From contig JBMDXQ010000027.1 of NCBI GenBank assembly GCA_048594975.1, positions 1-64,000 of the forward strand: a DNA stretch of 64,000 bases, read 5' to 3'. Positions 16,645-26,404 of this stretch are shown in pieces. The notes beneath the pieces are model-generated. The model was not told where the DNA came from. It made no database searches and saw only the letters and a list, made by a program, of their open reading frames with translations. Numbering within the stretch: the first letter of the stretch is position 1; each line of letters begins with the position of its first letter. Position numbers and translations under genes: made by a program. The DNA is from JBMDXB01 sp048594975 (GTDB lineage Bacteria; Acidobacteriota; Vicinamibacteria; Vicinamibacterales; 2-12-FULL-66-21).

Positions 16645-19497
16645 CTACTTCTCCGCCATCACCAGGGCGATCCGCTCGTATTCCCTTCCACCGACCGACA
16701 GCACCACCCGGTACTGGCCCGGCGCGACGGTCGCGAGGACCGTGTTCTCCGCCGGCACCGGGAACTGCGGCGACGCGGGTGGGGCCGCCGCCGTGCCGCC
16801 GCGGCCCGCGGCGCGGCCGCGTCCGCCGCGCCCCGTCCCGGCCTGACGTTCGGCCTCCGTCATCGGCCGCGCCGACTGCATCGTCCAGCGCACCGTGTTG
16901 AGCCCGGCATTGCCCGGCGCGGTCTTCGTTTCCGCGATCACGCGCGTGCCCTCGTACACGCGCACCGCGACGCCGCCTGCCGCCGACTTCAGGTAGTAGT
17001 TGATGTGTACGCCGGGCAGCCGGCTCTGGCCCTCGTAGTTCAGCGAGGCCACCATCGGCCGCAGCCCGGCGACGTGCTGGACGGTGGGGACGATCGGGGC
17101 CAGGTGCGCGTCGACGGCGAGGACGGCCGCCGTCAGCGGCTGTAACCCCGAGATGTCGGCGATGTACATCCCGCGCCCGTGCGTGCCGACGATGAGCTCC
17201 CGCTCCCGCGGGTGGATGGCGAGGTCGTGCACCGGGTTCGTGGTGATCCCGTTCTTCAGCCGCTGCCACGTCTTACCGCCGTCGAGCGATGCGTGCACGC
17301 CGAAATCCGTGCCGACGAAGAGCAGGTCCGGGTTCGTGCGGTCTTCGCGGATCACGTTGATCGGTTCGTTCGGCAGGTTGCCTGCGATCGACGTCCAGGT
17401 GGCGCCGTAGTCCGTGGTCTTCCACGCGAACGGCTTGAAGTCGTCGTGGCGGTAGCCCGTTACCGTGACGTACGCCGTCGCCGCGTCGTGGTGCGACGCG
17501 ACCACTCGGCTCACCCAGTAGCCGGGGTGTCCGCGGACGTTGTCGGTGACGTTGCTCCAGGCCTTGCCGCCGTCTCGCGTGACCTGCACGTTGCCGTCGT
17601 CGGTCCCCGTCCAGATGACGCCGCCAAGGACCGGCGACTCGTCGATCGTGGTGATCGTCGCGTACTGGATGTTGCCGGATCCGCCGCGCCGCTCCGGCAG
17701 GTTCTTCGTCAGGTCGGGGCTGATCTCGGTCCAGCTGTCGCCGCGGCTGCTCGATCGGAGCAGTACGTTGGCGCCGTGGTAGACGACCTCGGGGTTGTGC
17801 GGCGAGATGAGAATCGGCGACGACCAGTTCCAGCGCAACGCCGGCTGCCCCTGTGGACGGGTGTAGCGGATCGGGCGCCCCTGTCCGGTGCGCTGGTCCA
17901 TCCGCTGGATGTTGCCGAACTGGCTCTCGTTGTAGAGCCACCGCGAATCGGTCGGATCGACGACGTTGTAGAAGCCGTCGCCGCCGCCGACGCGGTACCA
18001 TGCCTCGAACGGAATCGTGCCGCCGCCCTTCATCGTGCTCGGCCCGCGGAGTGAGCCGTTGTCCTGCGTGCCGCCGTAGACGTTGTACGGCTGATCCATG
18101 TCGTAGCCGATGGCGTAGAACTGGGCGACCGGCTTGTTGTCCGGGCTCAGCCAGGTCCGGCCGCCGTCGAACGTCACACCCATCCCGTGGTCGTGTCCCA
18201 GGATCACGTGGCTGCTGTCCGCGGGGTTGATCCACATGGCGTGGTTGTCCCCTCCGAACCCGAACGGCGACGACCACGTCTTCCCGCCGTCGGTCGTGTG
18301 CGTCACACGCACGCTCAGCAGATAGACGTGCTCCTTGTCGCTGGGATCGACGCGGATCTGCCCGTAGTAGTACGGCGGGTTGCCGCCGGTCCAGCCGCCG
18401 CGACCCTGCTGCGGCGCCTGCGCGCCGCCCTGCGCCGCTGCGGCCAATGGGCCGCCGCCGCCCTCCTCCGACGTTGTCGTGGCCGGCGCCGCCGGCGGCG
18501 CGACCTTGCGCCACGTCGCTCCCGCGTCGTCCGACCGGAACAGTTGGTCGCCGATCGAGTTGTCCCCGAACCCCTCGGCCAGCCGCTTGCGCCGCTCCTC
18601 GGCTGGCACCTTGGCCGAGTTCGCGTTCTCGATCACGGCATAGATGGTCTTCGGCGCGTTGCGCGCGATCGCAAGGCCGATGCGCCCGAGCATTCCCGTG
18701 GGCAGCCCGTTCGAGAGCTGCCGCCACGTTGCGCCGCCGTCGGTCGACTTGAAGATCCCGCTGCCCGGCCCGCCTTCGCCGAACGTCCAGGGCCGCCGCA
18801 CCTTGTCGTAGGTCGCGGCGTACAGGACGTTCGGACTCGAGAGATCCATCGCGATGTCGATGGCACCGATCTCGCGGCCGTCGACCTTGTGGTCGAGCGT
18901 CTTCGTCCAGGTGCGGCCGCCGTCGGTGGAGCGGTACACCCCGCGGTCCGGGTTCTCGCTGTAGAGGCGGCCCGCCGCGGCCACGAACACGACGTCCGGG
19001 TTCTTTGGGTGGACGACGATCCGGCCGACGCGCCCGGCGTCCGGCAGCCCGGCGTGCGACCACGTCTTCCCGCCGTCCACCGACTTGTAGATGCCGTGGC
19101 CGTCGTAAGTCGACCGGGAGTTGTTGGCCTCGCCGGTGCCGACGTAGACCACGTCGGGACGGCTCTGGGCAAGCGCGACCGCGCCGATGGCGAAGTCGGG
19201 CTGGTGGTCGAACACGGGCGTGAAGCTGATGCCGTGGTTGACGGTCTTCCACAACCCGCCGGTCGCGGTCGCCGCGTAGAACACGCGCGGGTTGGACTCG
19301 ATCACGGCGAAGTCCACGTAGCGGCCGCCCTGCGCCGTCGGACCGATCTCACGGAAGCGGATGGCGTCGACGATGGAGGCCGCCTGTGCCGGTGCCTGGG
19401 CACCCGTCTGGGCGGGAGCGGGGATGGTGGCCCATCCGGCGACCGCGAGCAGGAAAACCAGGCCGAGCATGTGCCGCCGCCAGACGCGCATCGTCAT
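16645..19497 (-). CDS. exported Asp-box beta-propeller protein (VPS10/sortilin-like, BNR repeat)
   Basis: The 950-residue protein has a signal peptide (LGLVFLLAVAGWATIPAPAQ) and then repeats built around Asp-boxes. I count about ten: SVDGGKTW, STDGGRTW, STDGGATW, SDDAGATW, TTDGGKTW, TFDGGRTW, a weak SSRGDSW, TRDGGKAW, TTDYGATW and SLDGGKTW. They should form one or two large beta propellers of the VPS10/sortilin type. A C-terminal beta-sandwich of about 150 residues (INYYLKSAAGGVAVRVYEG) follows, interrupted by a low-complexity Gly/Arg/Ala loop. Such proteins are abundant in Acidobacteria; glycan hydrolysis is often annotated but rarely shown. It heads the exported carbohydrate block. Confidence 0.9.
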   Translation of the reverse strand: MTMRVWRRHMLGLVFLLAVAGWATIPAPAQTGAQAPAQAASIVDAIRFREIGPTAQGGRYVDFAVIESNPRVFYAATATGGLWKTVNHGISFTPVFDHQPDFAIGAVALAQSRPDVVYVGTGEANNSRSTYDGHGIYKSVDGGKTWSHAGLPDAGRVGRIVVHPKNPDVVFVAAAGRLYSENPDRGVYRSTDGGRTWTKTLDHKVDGREIGAIDIAMDLSSPNVLYAATYDKVRRPWTFGEGGPGSGIFKSTDGGATWRQLSNGLPTGMLGRIGLAIARNAPKTIYAVIENANSAKVPAEERRKRLAEGFGDNSIGDQLFRSDDAGATWRKVAPPAAPATTTSEEGGGGPLAAAAQGGAQAPQQGRGGWTGGNPPYYYGQIRVDPSDKEHVYLLSVRVTHTTDGGKTWSSPFGFGGDNHAMWINPADSSHVILGHDHGMGVTFDGGRTWLSPDNKPVAQFYAIGYDMDQPYNVYGGTQDNGSLRGPSTMKGGGTIPFEAWYRVGGGDGFYNVVDPTDSRWLYNESQFGNIQRMDQRTGQGRPIRYTRPQGQPALRWNWSSPILISPHNPEVVYHGANVLLRSSSRGDSWTEISPDLTKNLPERRGGSGNIQYATITTIDESPVLGGVIWTGTDDGNVQVTRDGGKAWSNVTDNVRGHPGYWVSRVVASHHDAATAYVTVTGYRHDDFKPFAWKTTDYGATWTSIAGNLPNEPINVIREDRTNPDLLFVGTDFGVHASLDGGKTWQRLKNGITTNPVHDLAIHPRERELIVGTHGRGMYIADISGLQPLTAAVLAVDAHLAPIVPTVQHVAGLRPMVASLNYEGQSRLPGVHINYYLKSAAGGVAVRVYEGTRVIAETKTAPGNAGLNTVRWTMQSARPMTEAERQAGTGRGGRGRAAGRGGTAAAPPASPQFPVPAENTVLATVAPGQYRVVLSVGGREYERIALVMAEK

Positions 19498-19628
19498 GAC
19501 TCCTTGCCGTGGTGAACGAGCCGGGAACTGTGTCGAATAGTGCGGGCGATTATAGTGCGGCTGCGGCCGCACACCGGCAGCCCGGCCACACGCGACGGCA
19601 GGCGCAGACGGCGCGTGAGACGCCGGAA

Positions 19629-20888
19629 TCACGAGACGGCCGTCGCCGCGTTCACGAACGCCGGATCGATCGTGACGCCGAGCCCGGGCCCGGTCGGCAC
19701 CTTCAGCATCCCGTCGACGCAGGTCAGCGGCGACGTGTCGGACGAGACGGGCAGGTCCTCCCCGCGCCCCTTGTACTCCTGGAACGGGCCGGCGTTGCCG
19801 ACGCACGACGCGAAGTGCGCGACGTAGAGATAGCCGAGCCCGCCGTCCGACATGTGCGGCGTACAGGGCATGTCGGCGGCGGCCGCCATGCGCGCGACGC
19901 GGATCGAGCGGATGAATCCGCCGAAGTAGAACAGATCGGGCTGGACGACGTCCACGGCGCGATGCTCGATCATCCAGCGGAACCGCCGGAGGCTGCTCTC
20001 CTGCTCGCCGCCGGCCACCCGGATCGAGAGCCGGTCCGCGACCTCCTTCGTCTCGTCGTAGTAGTCGAACGGGACGGGCTCCTCCAGAAACGCGAGCCGG
20101 TGCTCTTCCATGACGCGGCCGACCTTGATCGCCGTCGCGACGTCGTACGACCCGTTCGCGTCCGCGTAGATCGTCATCGCGTCGCCGAACGTCGTTCTCG
20201 TAAGCGGGATCAGCGTGAGGTCGCGCCGGGTCGAGGCTTCGTCGTGGCGCATGCGCGCGCCGAGGCGGAACTTGACGGCCTTGGCGCCGGTCTCGGCGAC
20301 GAGCCTCTGCAGGTAGTCGATCTCCTGTGCGGGCGAGTTGCCGCGGTTGCCGCTCGCCCGGTACACGGGGACGAGCCGGTTCGTGACCTCGCCGAACAGC
20401 GCGCCGAGCGGCTTGCCGGCGACCTTTCCGAGCAGGTCGAGGACGGCGAACTCCACGCTCGCGACCGGCACCCAGAACGGGAGCCCCTGCCACTTGTAGT
20501 TGGAGTTCGCGACGTAGACGCCGTCGACGAGCGCCTCGAGGTCGCGAGCGTCCTTGCCTACGAAAAACGGCGCCACGCGCCTGGTCAGGATCGGCCAGGT
20601 CGTCTGGAGGACGTCAGGGTGCCCGGCGGCGAGGCCGGTCGCGCCGTTCTTCGAGCGCACGCGGACGAGGAACTCCGTCCCGCCCTTGAGCAGATCGACC
20701 GAGCCGATGATCACCGGATCGGGCCAGAGGGAGCGGCGGAGGACCGGTTGTGCGGCCGCCTGTGCTATTCGGGCCTCCGGCACGCCGGGCTGGGAGGAGC
20801 CGGCGGCGGCCTGCCTCGACGCGAGCGCGACGCCTGATGCGAGCGCCGCCGATCGCATGAACGTCCGCCGGCTGGTTCGTGTCTTCAT
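19629..20888 (-). CDS. enolase-superfamily (mandelate racemase/muconate lactonizing type) enzyme, Tat-exported
   Basis: This 419-residue protein has the enolase-superfamily two-domain plan. The N-terminal capping domain runs to about residue 165. The barrel carries likely metal ligands in IYADANGSYD, FLEEPVPFD and VAGGEQESS, and a catalytic-type lysine near AVKFRLGARMR. The family makes enolates from sugar acids or related carboxylates and often dehydrates them. It starts with a twin-arginine leader (SRRTFMRSAALASGVALAS), unusual because most relatives are cytosolic, so it may act in the periplasm on sugar acids freed there. GGAGG precedes the ATG at 20888. It follows the GHL6 gene by 62 bp, likely as one operon. 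Confidence 0.88.
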   Translation of the reverse strand: MKTRTSRRTFMRSAALASGVALASRQAAAGSSQPGVPEARIAQAAAQPVLRRSLWPDPVIIGSVDLLKGGTEFLVRVRSKNGATGLAAGHPDVLQTTWPILTRRVAPFFVGKDARDLEALVDGVYVANSNYKWQGLPFWVPVASVEFAVLDLLGKVAGKPLGALFGEVTNRLVPVYRASGNRGNSPAQEIDYLQRLVAETGAKAVKFRLGARMRHDEASTRRDLTLIPLTRTTFGDAMTIYADANGSYDVATAIKVGRVMEEHRLAFLEEPVPFDYYDETKEVADRLSIRVAGGEQESSLRRFRWMIEHRAVDVVQPDLFYFGGFIRSIRVARMAAAADMPCTPHMSDGGLGYLYVAHFASCVGNAGPFQEYKGRGEDLPVSSDTSPLTCVDGMLKVPTGPGLGVTIDPAFVNAATAVS

Positions 20889-20950
20889 GCGCGTCCTCCG
20901 CCAATCCTCACGTGACGGCCGTTCTGTCACCGCAAAGTGCGGCTGGCCGA

Positions 20951-23161
20951 TTACAGGTCGACGGCGATCACTTCGTGTACGTCCACCGACGGCACGGTGA
21001 ACTCGAGCGCACCGTCTGCCTGCTGCGCCCGGGCCTCGGTGCCGGCGGTCAACAGGTGAACGCCCGTGACGTGAGCGCCGGCCGGAGGCCGGATCCGCAC
21101 GCGCAGCGGCCCGACCGGAATCACCTCGCGCAGCGGCGCCTTCATCATCATCGGGTTGGTCAGGTTGACCAGGTGTACGGTCATCGACGCGCGCTGCCGC
21201 CAGACGGTGACGTCGATCACGCCCGGGCCCTCCACCTCGACGGGCTGCGCCTCGTTGGCCGCCCACTCGACCGCGTTTCGAAGCAGCCGCAGGTGGTCGA
21301 CCGCCATCACCTCCCAGAACGTCCGGCTGATGTCCCACGGGAAGTACACGACGCGCGACCTGCCCAGCTCGCGCAGGTACACCTCGCGCGTCGTGGTGCG
21401 CGGCACCCGCGGGTAGACGTCCTCCATCGGCAGGTCCGGATAGCTCGGGATGAGGGTGATCGGCGACGGGAACTCCGCCGCCGGCGTCACCTCGAGCCTG
21501 AACACCCCGTTGATGATCCGCGGAGCGTCTTCGAGGCCGCGCAGGACTGGATGCCGCGTTCCCGACGACGGCCGATCGAGGCCGAGATAGGAATTCTGCA
21601 TCGGCCCCTCGACGCGGCCGGCAAACGACACGCCGAAGGCGTCGCGCAGGCCGAAGTCCGGCCGGCGCGTCCCGTTCTCGTCGAAGAGCGACGACGCGAA
21701 CGTCGCGAGCAGGCTGCCGCCGCGCTCGACGTAACCGCGTATCGCGGCGCACTGCGCGTCCGAGAGGGCGGCGGCGTTGGCGAGAATCAGCAGCTTGAAC
21801 CGATCGACGCGTTCGGGCGCCAGGAACGCCTCGTGCACCAGCTCGAACGGCACGCGCGATTCCAGGAGCGCGTGGTACATGCCGAGCACGTGATCGTTCG
21901 GGCGATCGTTCGCCAGCCGGCGGCTCTCGTCCGGGTCCCTCCACGGGTTCCCGAGGGAGAGCGTCTGCTCCGAGTGCAGCAGCGCCACGCGGGCGAGGGG
22001 CTCCTCGTTGCGCAGGTACTTCTCGTGGCGGTAGTGCCAGTCGTAGATGCGCTCGACGACGGGGAGCCAGCGCCGGTCGTAGAGGACGCCCGAGAACTTC
22101 GTGACCCACGGGCGCGCCCCGTTGGCCGTGCCCTCGGCCACCCACAGCCGGATCTCCGGTTCGCTCTGCACCGAATCCTTCCAGCGGTAGGGTTCCTCGA
22201 GGCCGACGCTGAAGATCGCGCCGACCGGCCGCCGGCCCATCACCGATCGGTATTCCTTCGCGCGGCGGCCGTTGCCCCACGGCGGCGCGAACCCGCGGCG
22301 CGCCTGGTTGTCAGCGAACTGTATCGGCGCCTCCAGGTCGCCCGCGGTCTTCATCTCGGGCGGGCCGTTCGGGATGAAACGCGATGCCGGCCGAATCGAT
22401 CGGATGCTCGCATCCCACGTCTTCCAGAGCTCCGTCAGCCGTGCCGTGCGCCAGCGCAGGTATGCGCGCCGGACCGGATCGTGCCGGTCGGCGGTTCGCG
22501 GCAGGTCGTGCCCGGTCGCTTCGCGGAAGTTCCGGCGGCAGTGTTCGCAGTAGCAGTCGCCGCCCTGCGGCGCCCAGCGGTTCGTGAAGACGCCGTCGAC
22601 CTGGTAGCGCGAGACGATCTCGCGGTGGACCTGGTCCATGAACTCGAAGTTGTAGGGCCCGAGCGCGCAGGTCACCCACAGGTCCGGGTTCGCCCAGTGC
22701 CGTCGCGGTAGTCCATCCGGCCCGATCGAGATCCAGTCCGGGTGCGCCGCGCGCACCTCGTCGCGCACCGCGTGCGGGTCGGTGCGGGCCAGCACGTGCA
22801 TCTTCATCGCACGGCAGCCGTTGACGAGATCGCCGAACGGATCGGTCCCGCCCAGCCAGGCGCTGCGGTGGTGCAAGGGGATCTGCGTCGGATAGTACGC
22901 GACGATGCCGCCGGCGCTGAGCGTGGCGGCGTCGGCGTGGAGGCGGCGGAAGTAGTCGAGCCAGAAGGCCGGGTCGAACCGGCCGGGATCGTTCTCGACC
23001 AGCGTCAGCTGGACCCAGCGCATCGGGCGATCGAACCAGTCCGCGTCGGCCGGCCCCGGCTCGGTCGGCACCTGCTCACGGGTGTCCGAGCCCGTGACCG
23101 ACGCGATGGCGCCGCCGGCCGCTGTCTGAAGGAACTCGCGGCGAGAGAGTGAGTCGTCCAT
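20951..23161 (-). CDS. GHL6-type putative glycosyl hydrolase, Tat-exported (copy 1)
   Basis: The 736-residue protein begins with a twin-arginine signal (SLSRREFLQTAAGGAIASVT). Residues about 40-400 form a barrel of the hypothetical glycosyl hydrolase GHL6 type, with AGGIVAYYPTQIPLHHR, HPDWISIGPDG, YQVDGVFTNRWAPQGGD and the cysteine cluster CYCEHC. Residues about 430-640 look like a GH42-type trimerisation (class I amidotransferase-like) domain (FKLLILANAAALSDAQCAAI, then YVERGGSLLATF). A C-terminal beta domain follows. Substrate and catalytic residues are not established for the family. The copy at 24042-26348 is a clear paralogue in the opposite direction. Expression probably comes from the 209-bp divergent spacer shared with the DUF1080 gene. 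Confidence 0.85.
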   Translation of the reverse strand: MDDSLSRREFLQTAAGGAIASVTGSDTREQVPTEPGPADADWFDRPMRWVQLTLVENDPGRFDPAFWLDYFRRLHADAATLSAGGIVAYYPTQIPLHHRSAWLGGTDPFGDLVNGCRAMKMHVLARTDPHAVRDEVRAAHPDWISIGPDGLPRRHWANPDLWVTCALGPYNFEFMDQVHREIVSRYQVDGVFTNRWAPQGGDCYCEHCRRNFREATGHDLPRTADRHDPVRRAYLRWRTARLTELWKTWDASIRSIRPASRFIPNGPPEMKTAGDLEAPIQFADNQARRGFAPPWGNGRRAKEYRSVMGRRPVGAIFSVGLEEPYRWKDSVQSEPEIRLWVAEGTANGARPWVTKFSGVLYDRRWLPVVERIYDWHYRHEKYLRNEEPLARVALLHSEQTLSLGNPWRDPDESRRLANDRPNDHVLGMYHALLESRVPFELVHEAFLAPERVDRFKLLILANAAALSDAQCAAIRGYVERGGSLLATFASSLFDENGTRRPDFGLRDAFGVSFAGRVEGPMQNSYLGLDRPSSGTRHPVLRGLEDAPRIINGVFRLEVTPAAEFPSPITLIPSYPDLPMEDVYPRVPRTTTREVYLRELGRSRVVYFPWDISRTFWEVMAVDHLRLLRNAVEWAANEAQPVEVEGPGVIDVTVWRQRASMTVHLVNLTNPMMMKAPLREVIPVGPLRVRIRPPAGAHVTGVHLLTAGTEARAQQADGALEFTVPSVDVHEVIAVDL

Positions 23162-23370
23162 ACGGGTGTGGGTAGCATATGCCGGTTCGAGCACTTCGGT
23201 GGCCGCGCACGGGTCGCGGATGATCCCGCCGCGAAGCATTGGACCCGGTCGGGCCGAAGGGGACGACATGCTGACGCGCCGCGCGAAGTCACGAGGCGAC
23301 GAAGGCGCGAGGGCAGGCACTTCCGGCTCCACTTGACGACGCGGGGCGTCGCGGCGCAGAGTGTCCCGCT

Positions 23371-24033
23371 ATGACACGTCTCATCCCCTCACCGTCGCTC
23401 ATCGCTCCCGTCATCATTCTGGTTCTGGCGGTTCCGCTCGCGTCGCAGGCACCGCAGAAGCGGCCTCCGCACCCGGGTGAGCAGTGGGTGCAGCTATTCA
23501 CCGGCAAGGACCTCACCAACTGGGTGGAAGTCGGCAAGGAGAAATGGACCGTGGAGGACGGCGTCATCCACGGACAGGGCGTCACGAAGGAGTACGGCTA
23601 CCTGCGCACCGAGAAGAAATACAGGGACTTCTGGATGTCGCTGCGCTTCAAGTGCGAGGCCGACGGCAACAGCGGCGTCTACGTCCGGACGGATTTCAAA
23701 CCGGGCACGGTGGACGTCTCGCAGGGCGTGCAGTTCGAGATCGATCGAACGCTCAACCATCACACGGGGGGTTTGTACGGCGACGGCCGCGGCTGGATCG
23801 CGTGGCCGGCTCCCGAGTACGAGCAGGTGATCCGGCCGACCGACTGGAACGACATGCTGCTCAAGGTCGAGGGCAACCACTTCGTCGCGCTGCTGAACGG
23901 CATCGAGGTGCTCAACTTCACCGACCCGAACCCGCGATCGTCCGACGGCTACATCGCGCTGCAGCTGCACTCGGGTGGCCTCGGCAACATGCGGTTCAAG
24001 GACATCTACGTGCGGGATCTGTCCGCCCGGTAA
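23371..24033 (+). CDS. secreted DUF1080 (3-keto-disaccharide hydrolase domain) protein
   Basis: The 220 residues start with a signal peptide (SPSLIAPVIILVLAVPLASQ). One DUF1080/PF06439 concanavalin-like domain follows: QWVQLFTGKDLTNWVEVG, WTVEDGVIHGQG, YGYLRTEKKYRDFWMSLRFK, NSGVYVRTDF, a GGLYG turn, WNDMLLKVEGNHFVALLNG, and GYIALQLHSGGLGNMRFKDI. The family includes enzymes that cleave 3-keto-glycosides, and others probably only bind glycans. It sits between two GHL6 paralogues and is 8 bp from the second, so they are co-transcribed. A role in the same glycan pathway is a fair inference. Confidence 0.9.
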   Translation: MTRLIPSPSLIAPVIILVLAVPLASQAPQKRPPHPGEQWVQLFTGKDLTNWVEVGKEKWTVEDGVIHGQGVTKEYGYLRTEKKYRDFWMSLRFKCEADGNSGVYVRTDFKPGTVDVSQGVQFEIDRTLNHHTGGLYGDGRGWIAWPAPEYEQVIRPTDWNDMLLKVEGNHFVALLNGIEVLNFTDPNPRSSDGYIALQLHSGGLGNMRFKDIYVRDLSAR

Positions 24034-24041
24034 GCCGGCGC

Positions 24042-26348
24042 ATGTCGAGGTCGCATCCGCGCTCGCGCCCGGGTGACGGCGGCATCTCGCGCCGTACGTT
24101 CCTCCGCGACGCGACGTGCACCGCGGCCGTGCTCGGCGCCGGAGGCGCACCGGCCGCTGCCACCTCACAGGTCGGGTCCGCTTCCCTGCCGTGGTACCGC
24201 CGCGCCTACCGGTGGGGGCAGACGAACATCACCGAGAAGGACCCCGCGCGCTACGACATCGGCTGGTGGCGCACCTTCTGGAAGCGCACGGAAACCCAGG
24301 CCGTCATCGTCAACGCCGGCGGCATCGTCGCCTACTACCCCAGCAGGTTCCCGCTGCACCACCGCGCCGAGTTCCTGCGCGGCCGTGACCTGTTCGGCGA
24401 GCTGACGCAGGCGGCGCACGAGGACGGCCTGTTCGTCATGGCGCGGATGGACTCGAACCGTACGGCGGCGGATTTCTTCGAGGCGCACCCGGACTGGTTC
24501 GCGCGCGACGCCGAGGGGCGACCCTATCGCGCCGCCGACAAGTACATCACCTGCATCAACAGCCCGTATTACGACGAGTACCTGCCGGCGGTGCTGACCG
24601 AGATTGCCGAGCGCTCCCGGCCCGACGGCTTCACCGACAACAGCTGGGCGGGACTGGGACGCGAGAGCATCTGCTACTGCGAGAACTGCGCGCGGCGGTT
24701 CCGCGAGGCGCGCGGGCGCGCGCTGCCGCACCGCGCGGACTGGGACGATCCCGCGTATCGCGACTGGATCATGTGGAGCTACGCGCGCCGCATCGAGGTC
24801 TGGGAGCTGAACAACCGCACGACGCGCGCCGCGGGCGGCCCCGACTGCATCTGGGCCGGCATGAACAGCGGCTCGGTGACGACGCAGGCGCGATCGTTCC
24901 GCGACCTGCGGGAGATCTGCGCCCGCGCCGACATCATGATGCTCGACCACCAGCGGCGCGACGAGGACACCGGGTTCCAGCAGAATGGCGACACGGGCAA
25001 GCGCGTGCACATGCTGCTCGGCTGGGAGAAGATCGCGCCCGAGTCCATGGCAATGTACCAGTCGGGGCCCGGCTACTACCGCGTCGCGAGCAAGCCGGCC
25101 GCCGAGGCGCGCCTGTGGATGATCGCGGGCATCGCTGGCGGCATCCAGACCTGGTGGCATCACGTCGGGGCGTATCACGAGGACCGGCGCATGTATCGCA
25201 CCGCCGATCCCGTCACCCGCTGGTGCGAGCAGCACGAACGGTATCTCGTCGATCGCCGGCCGCTCGCGACCGTGGGAATCGTCTGGTCGCAGCGCAACAC
25301 GGATTTCTTCGGCCGCGACGAGGCCGCCGACCGCGTCGACGCGCCGTACACCGGGTTCATGCACGCGCTGGTGCGGGCGCGGATTCCTTACCTGCCGCTG
25401 CATGTGGACGACATCGCGGCACAGGCCCCCGGCCTGCGCCTGCTGATCATGCCGAACGTCGGCGCGCTGTCCGACGCGCAGGCGGCGGCAATCCGGCGTT
25501 TCGTCGGGGACGGCGGATCGCTGCTGGCGACCGGCCTGACCGGGCTCTACGACGAATGGGGCGATCCGCGGCCGGACTCCGCCCTCGCCGATCTCTTCGC
25601 CTGTCACCGCGCGGGCGGGACGCCCGGGCTGGCGGCGACCGGGCGCCGCGAGAGCAGTCTCCACACCTACCTGCGACTGGCGCCGGAGTGGCGGGCGCGG
25701 GTCGACGGACCCAGGAGCGGCGACGAACCGACGGCCAGCGGCGAACGGCACGCCGTGCTGCGCGGGTTCGAGGAAACGGACCTGCTGCCGTTCGGCGGCA
25801 CGTTGACCGCGCTGCGCGTCGAGTCGTCCGCCATCGTGCCGCTGACCTTCGTACCGCCGTTTCCGACCTATCCCCCGGAGACGGCGTGGATGCGCGAGCC
25901 GAAGAGCGACGTTCCCGCGCTCGTGCTCTCCGAGCGGGGCCGGTCGCGCGTCGCCTACCTGCCCGCCGATCTCGACCGCCGCTACGCACGCGAACATCTG
26001 CCGGACCACGCGGCGCTCCTCGTCAACATCGTCCGGTGGGCCTCGCATGACGACATTCCGCTGCACGTGGAGGGCACCGGCCTCATCGACTGCCACCTGT
26101 ATGCGCAGCCGGGGCGGACGATCCTGCATGTCGTCAACCTCACCAGCGAAGCGACGTGGCGGGCGCCGCTCGACGAGCTGATTCGCGTCGGTCCCTTCAG
26201 GGTGACGATCCGTTCACCCCAAACGGCGGCGGCGCGTCGCTGCCGACTTCTGGTCGCGGGCGTCGATCGCGCGGTGCGGATCGCAGATGGCGCCACGGTC
26301 GTCGACATCGATTCGATTGTCGACCACGAGGTACTCGTGATCGAGTAG
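24042..26348 (+). CDS. GHL6-type putative glycosyl hydrolase, Tat-exported (copy 2)
   Basis: This is a 768-residue paralogue of the protein at 20951-23161. The twin-arginine leader is GISRRTFLRDATCTAAVLGA. Shared landmarks, in order, are ITEKDPARYDIGWWRTFWKR, AGGIVAYYPSRFPLHHRAEF, EAHPDWFARDAEGRPYR, PDGFTDNSWAGLGRE and the cysteine cluster CYCENC, then FREARGRALPHRADW. The second half has a GATase-like trimerisation domain (LRLLIMPNVGALSDAQAAAI, RRFVGDGGSLLATGL) and a beta domain. The start at 24042 lies 8 bp after the DUF1080 stop, so the two genes form one transcript, probably with the CE15 gene 56 bp later. The substrate is unknown. Confidence 0.85.
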   Translation: MSRSHPRSRPGDGGISRRTFLRDATCTAAVLGAGGAPAAATSQVGSASLPWYRRAYRWGQTNITEKDPARYDIGWWRTFWKRTETQAVIVNAGGIVAYYPSRFPLHHRAEFLRGRDLFGELTQAAHEDGLFVMARMDSNRTAADFFEAHPDWFARDAEGRPYRAADKYITCINSPYYDEYLPAVLTEIAERSRPDGFTDNSWAGLGRESICYCENCARRFREARGRALPHRADWDDPAYRDWIMWSYARRIEVWELNNRTTRAAGGPDCIWAGMNSGSVTTQARSFRDLREICARADIMMLDHQRRDEDTGFQQNGDTGKRVHMLLGWEKIAPESMAMYQSGPGYYRVASKPAAEARLWMIAGIAGGIQTWWHHVGAYHEDRRMYRTADPVTRWCEQHERYLVDRRPLATVGIVWSQRNTDFFGRDEAADRVDAPYTGFMHALVRARIPYLPLHVDDIAAQAPGLRLLIMPNVGALSDAQAAAIRRFVGDGGSLLATGLTGLYDEWGDPRPDSALADLFACHRAGGTPGLAATGRRESSLHTYLRLAPEWRARVDGPRSGDEPTASGERHAVLRGFEETDLLPFGGTLTALRVESSAIVPLTFVPPFPTYPPETAWMREPKSDVPALVLSERGRSRVAYLPADLDRRYAREHLPDHAALLVNIVRWASHDDIPLHVEGTGLIDCHLYAQPGRTILHVVNLTSEATWRAPLDELIRVGPFRVTIRSPQTAAARRCRLLVAGVDRAVRIADGATVVDIDSIVDHEVLVIE

Positions 26349-26404
26349 AGGCCGACGCGTCACGGCGGCCTGACGCAGCTCTCTGTACCGACAGGTGATT
26401 CCGT

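Noticed and set aside
19497..20493. Long minus-strand open frame extending the Asp-box protein upstream past its signal peptide
   Set aside because: The extra 330 residues are arginine-rich shadow text overlapping the enolase-superfamily gene; the leader at 19497 gives a normal start.
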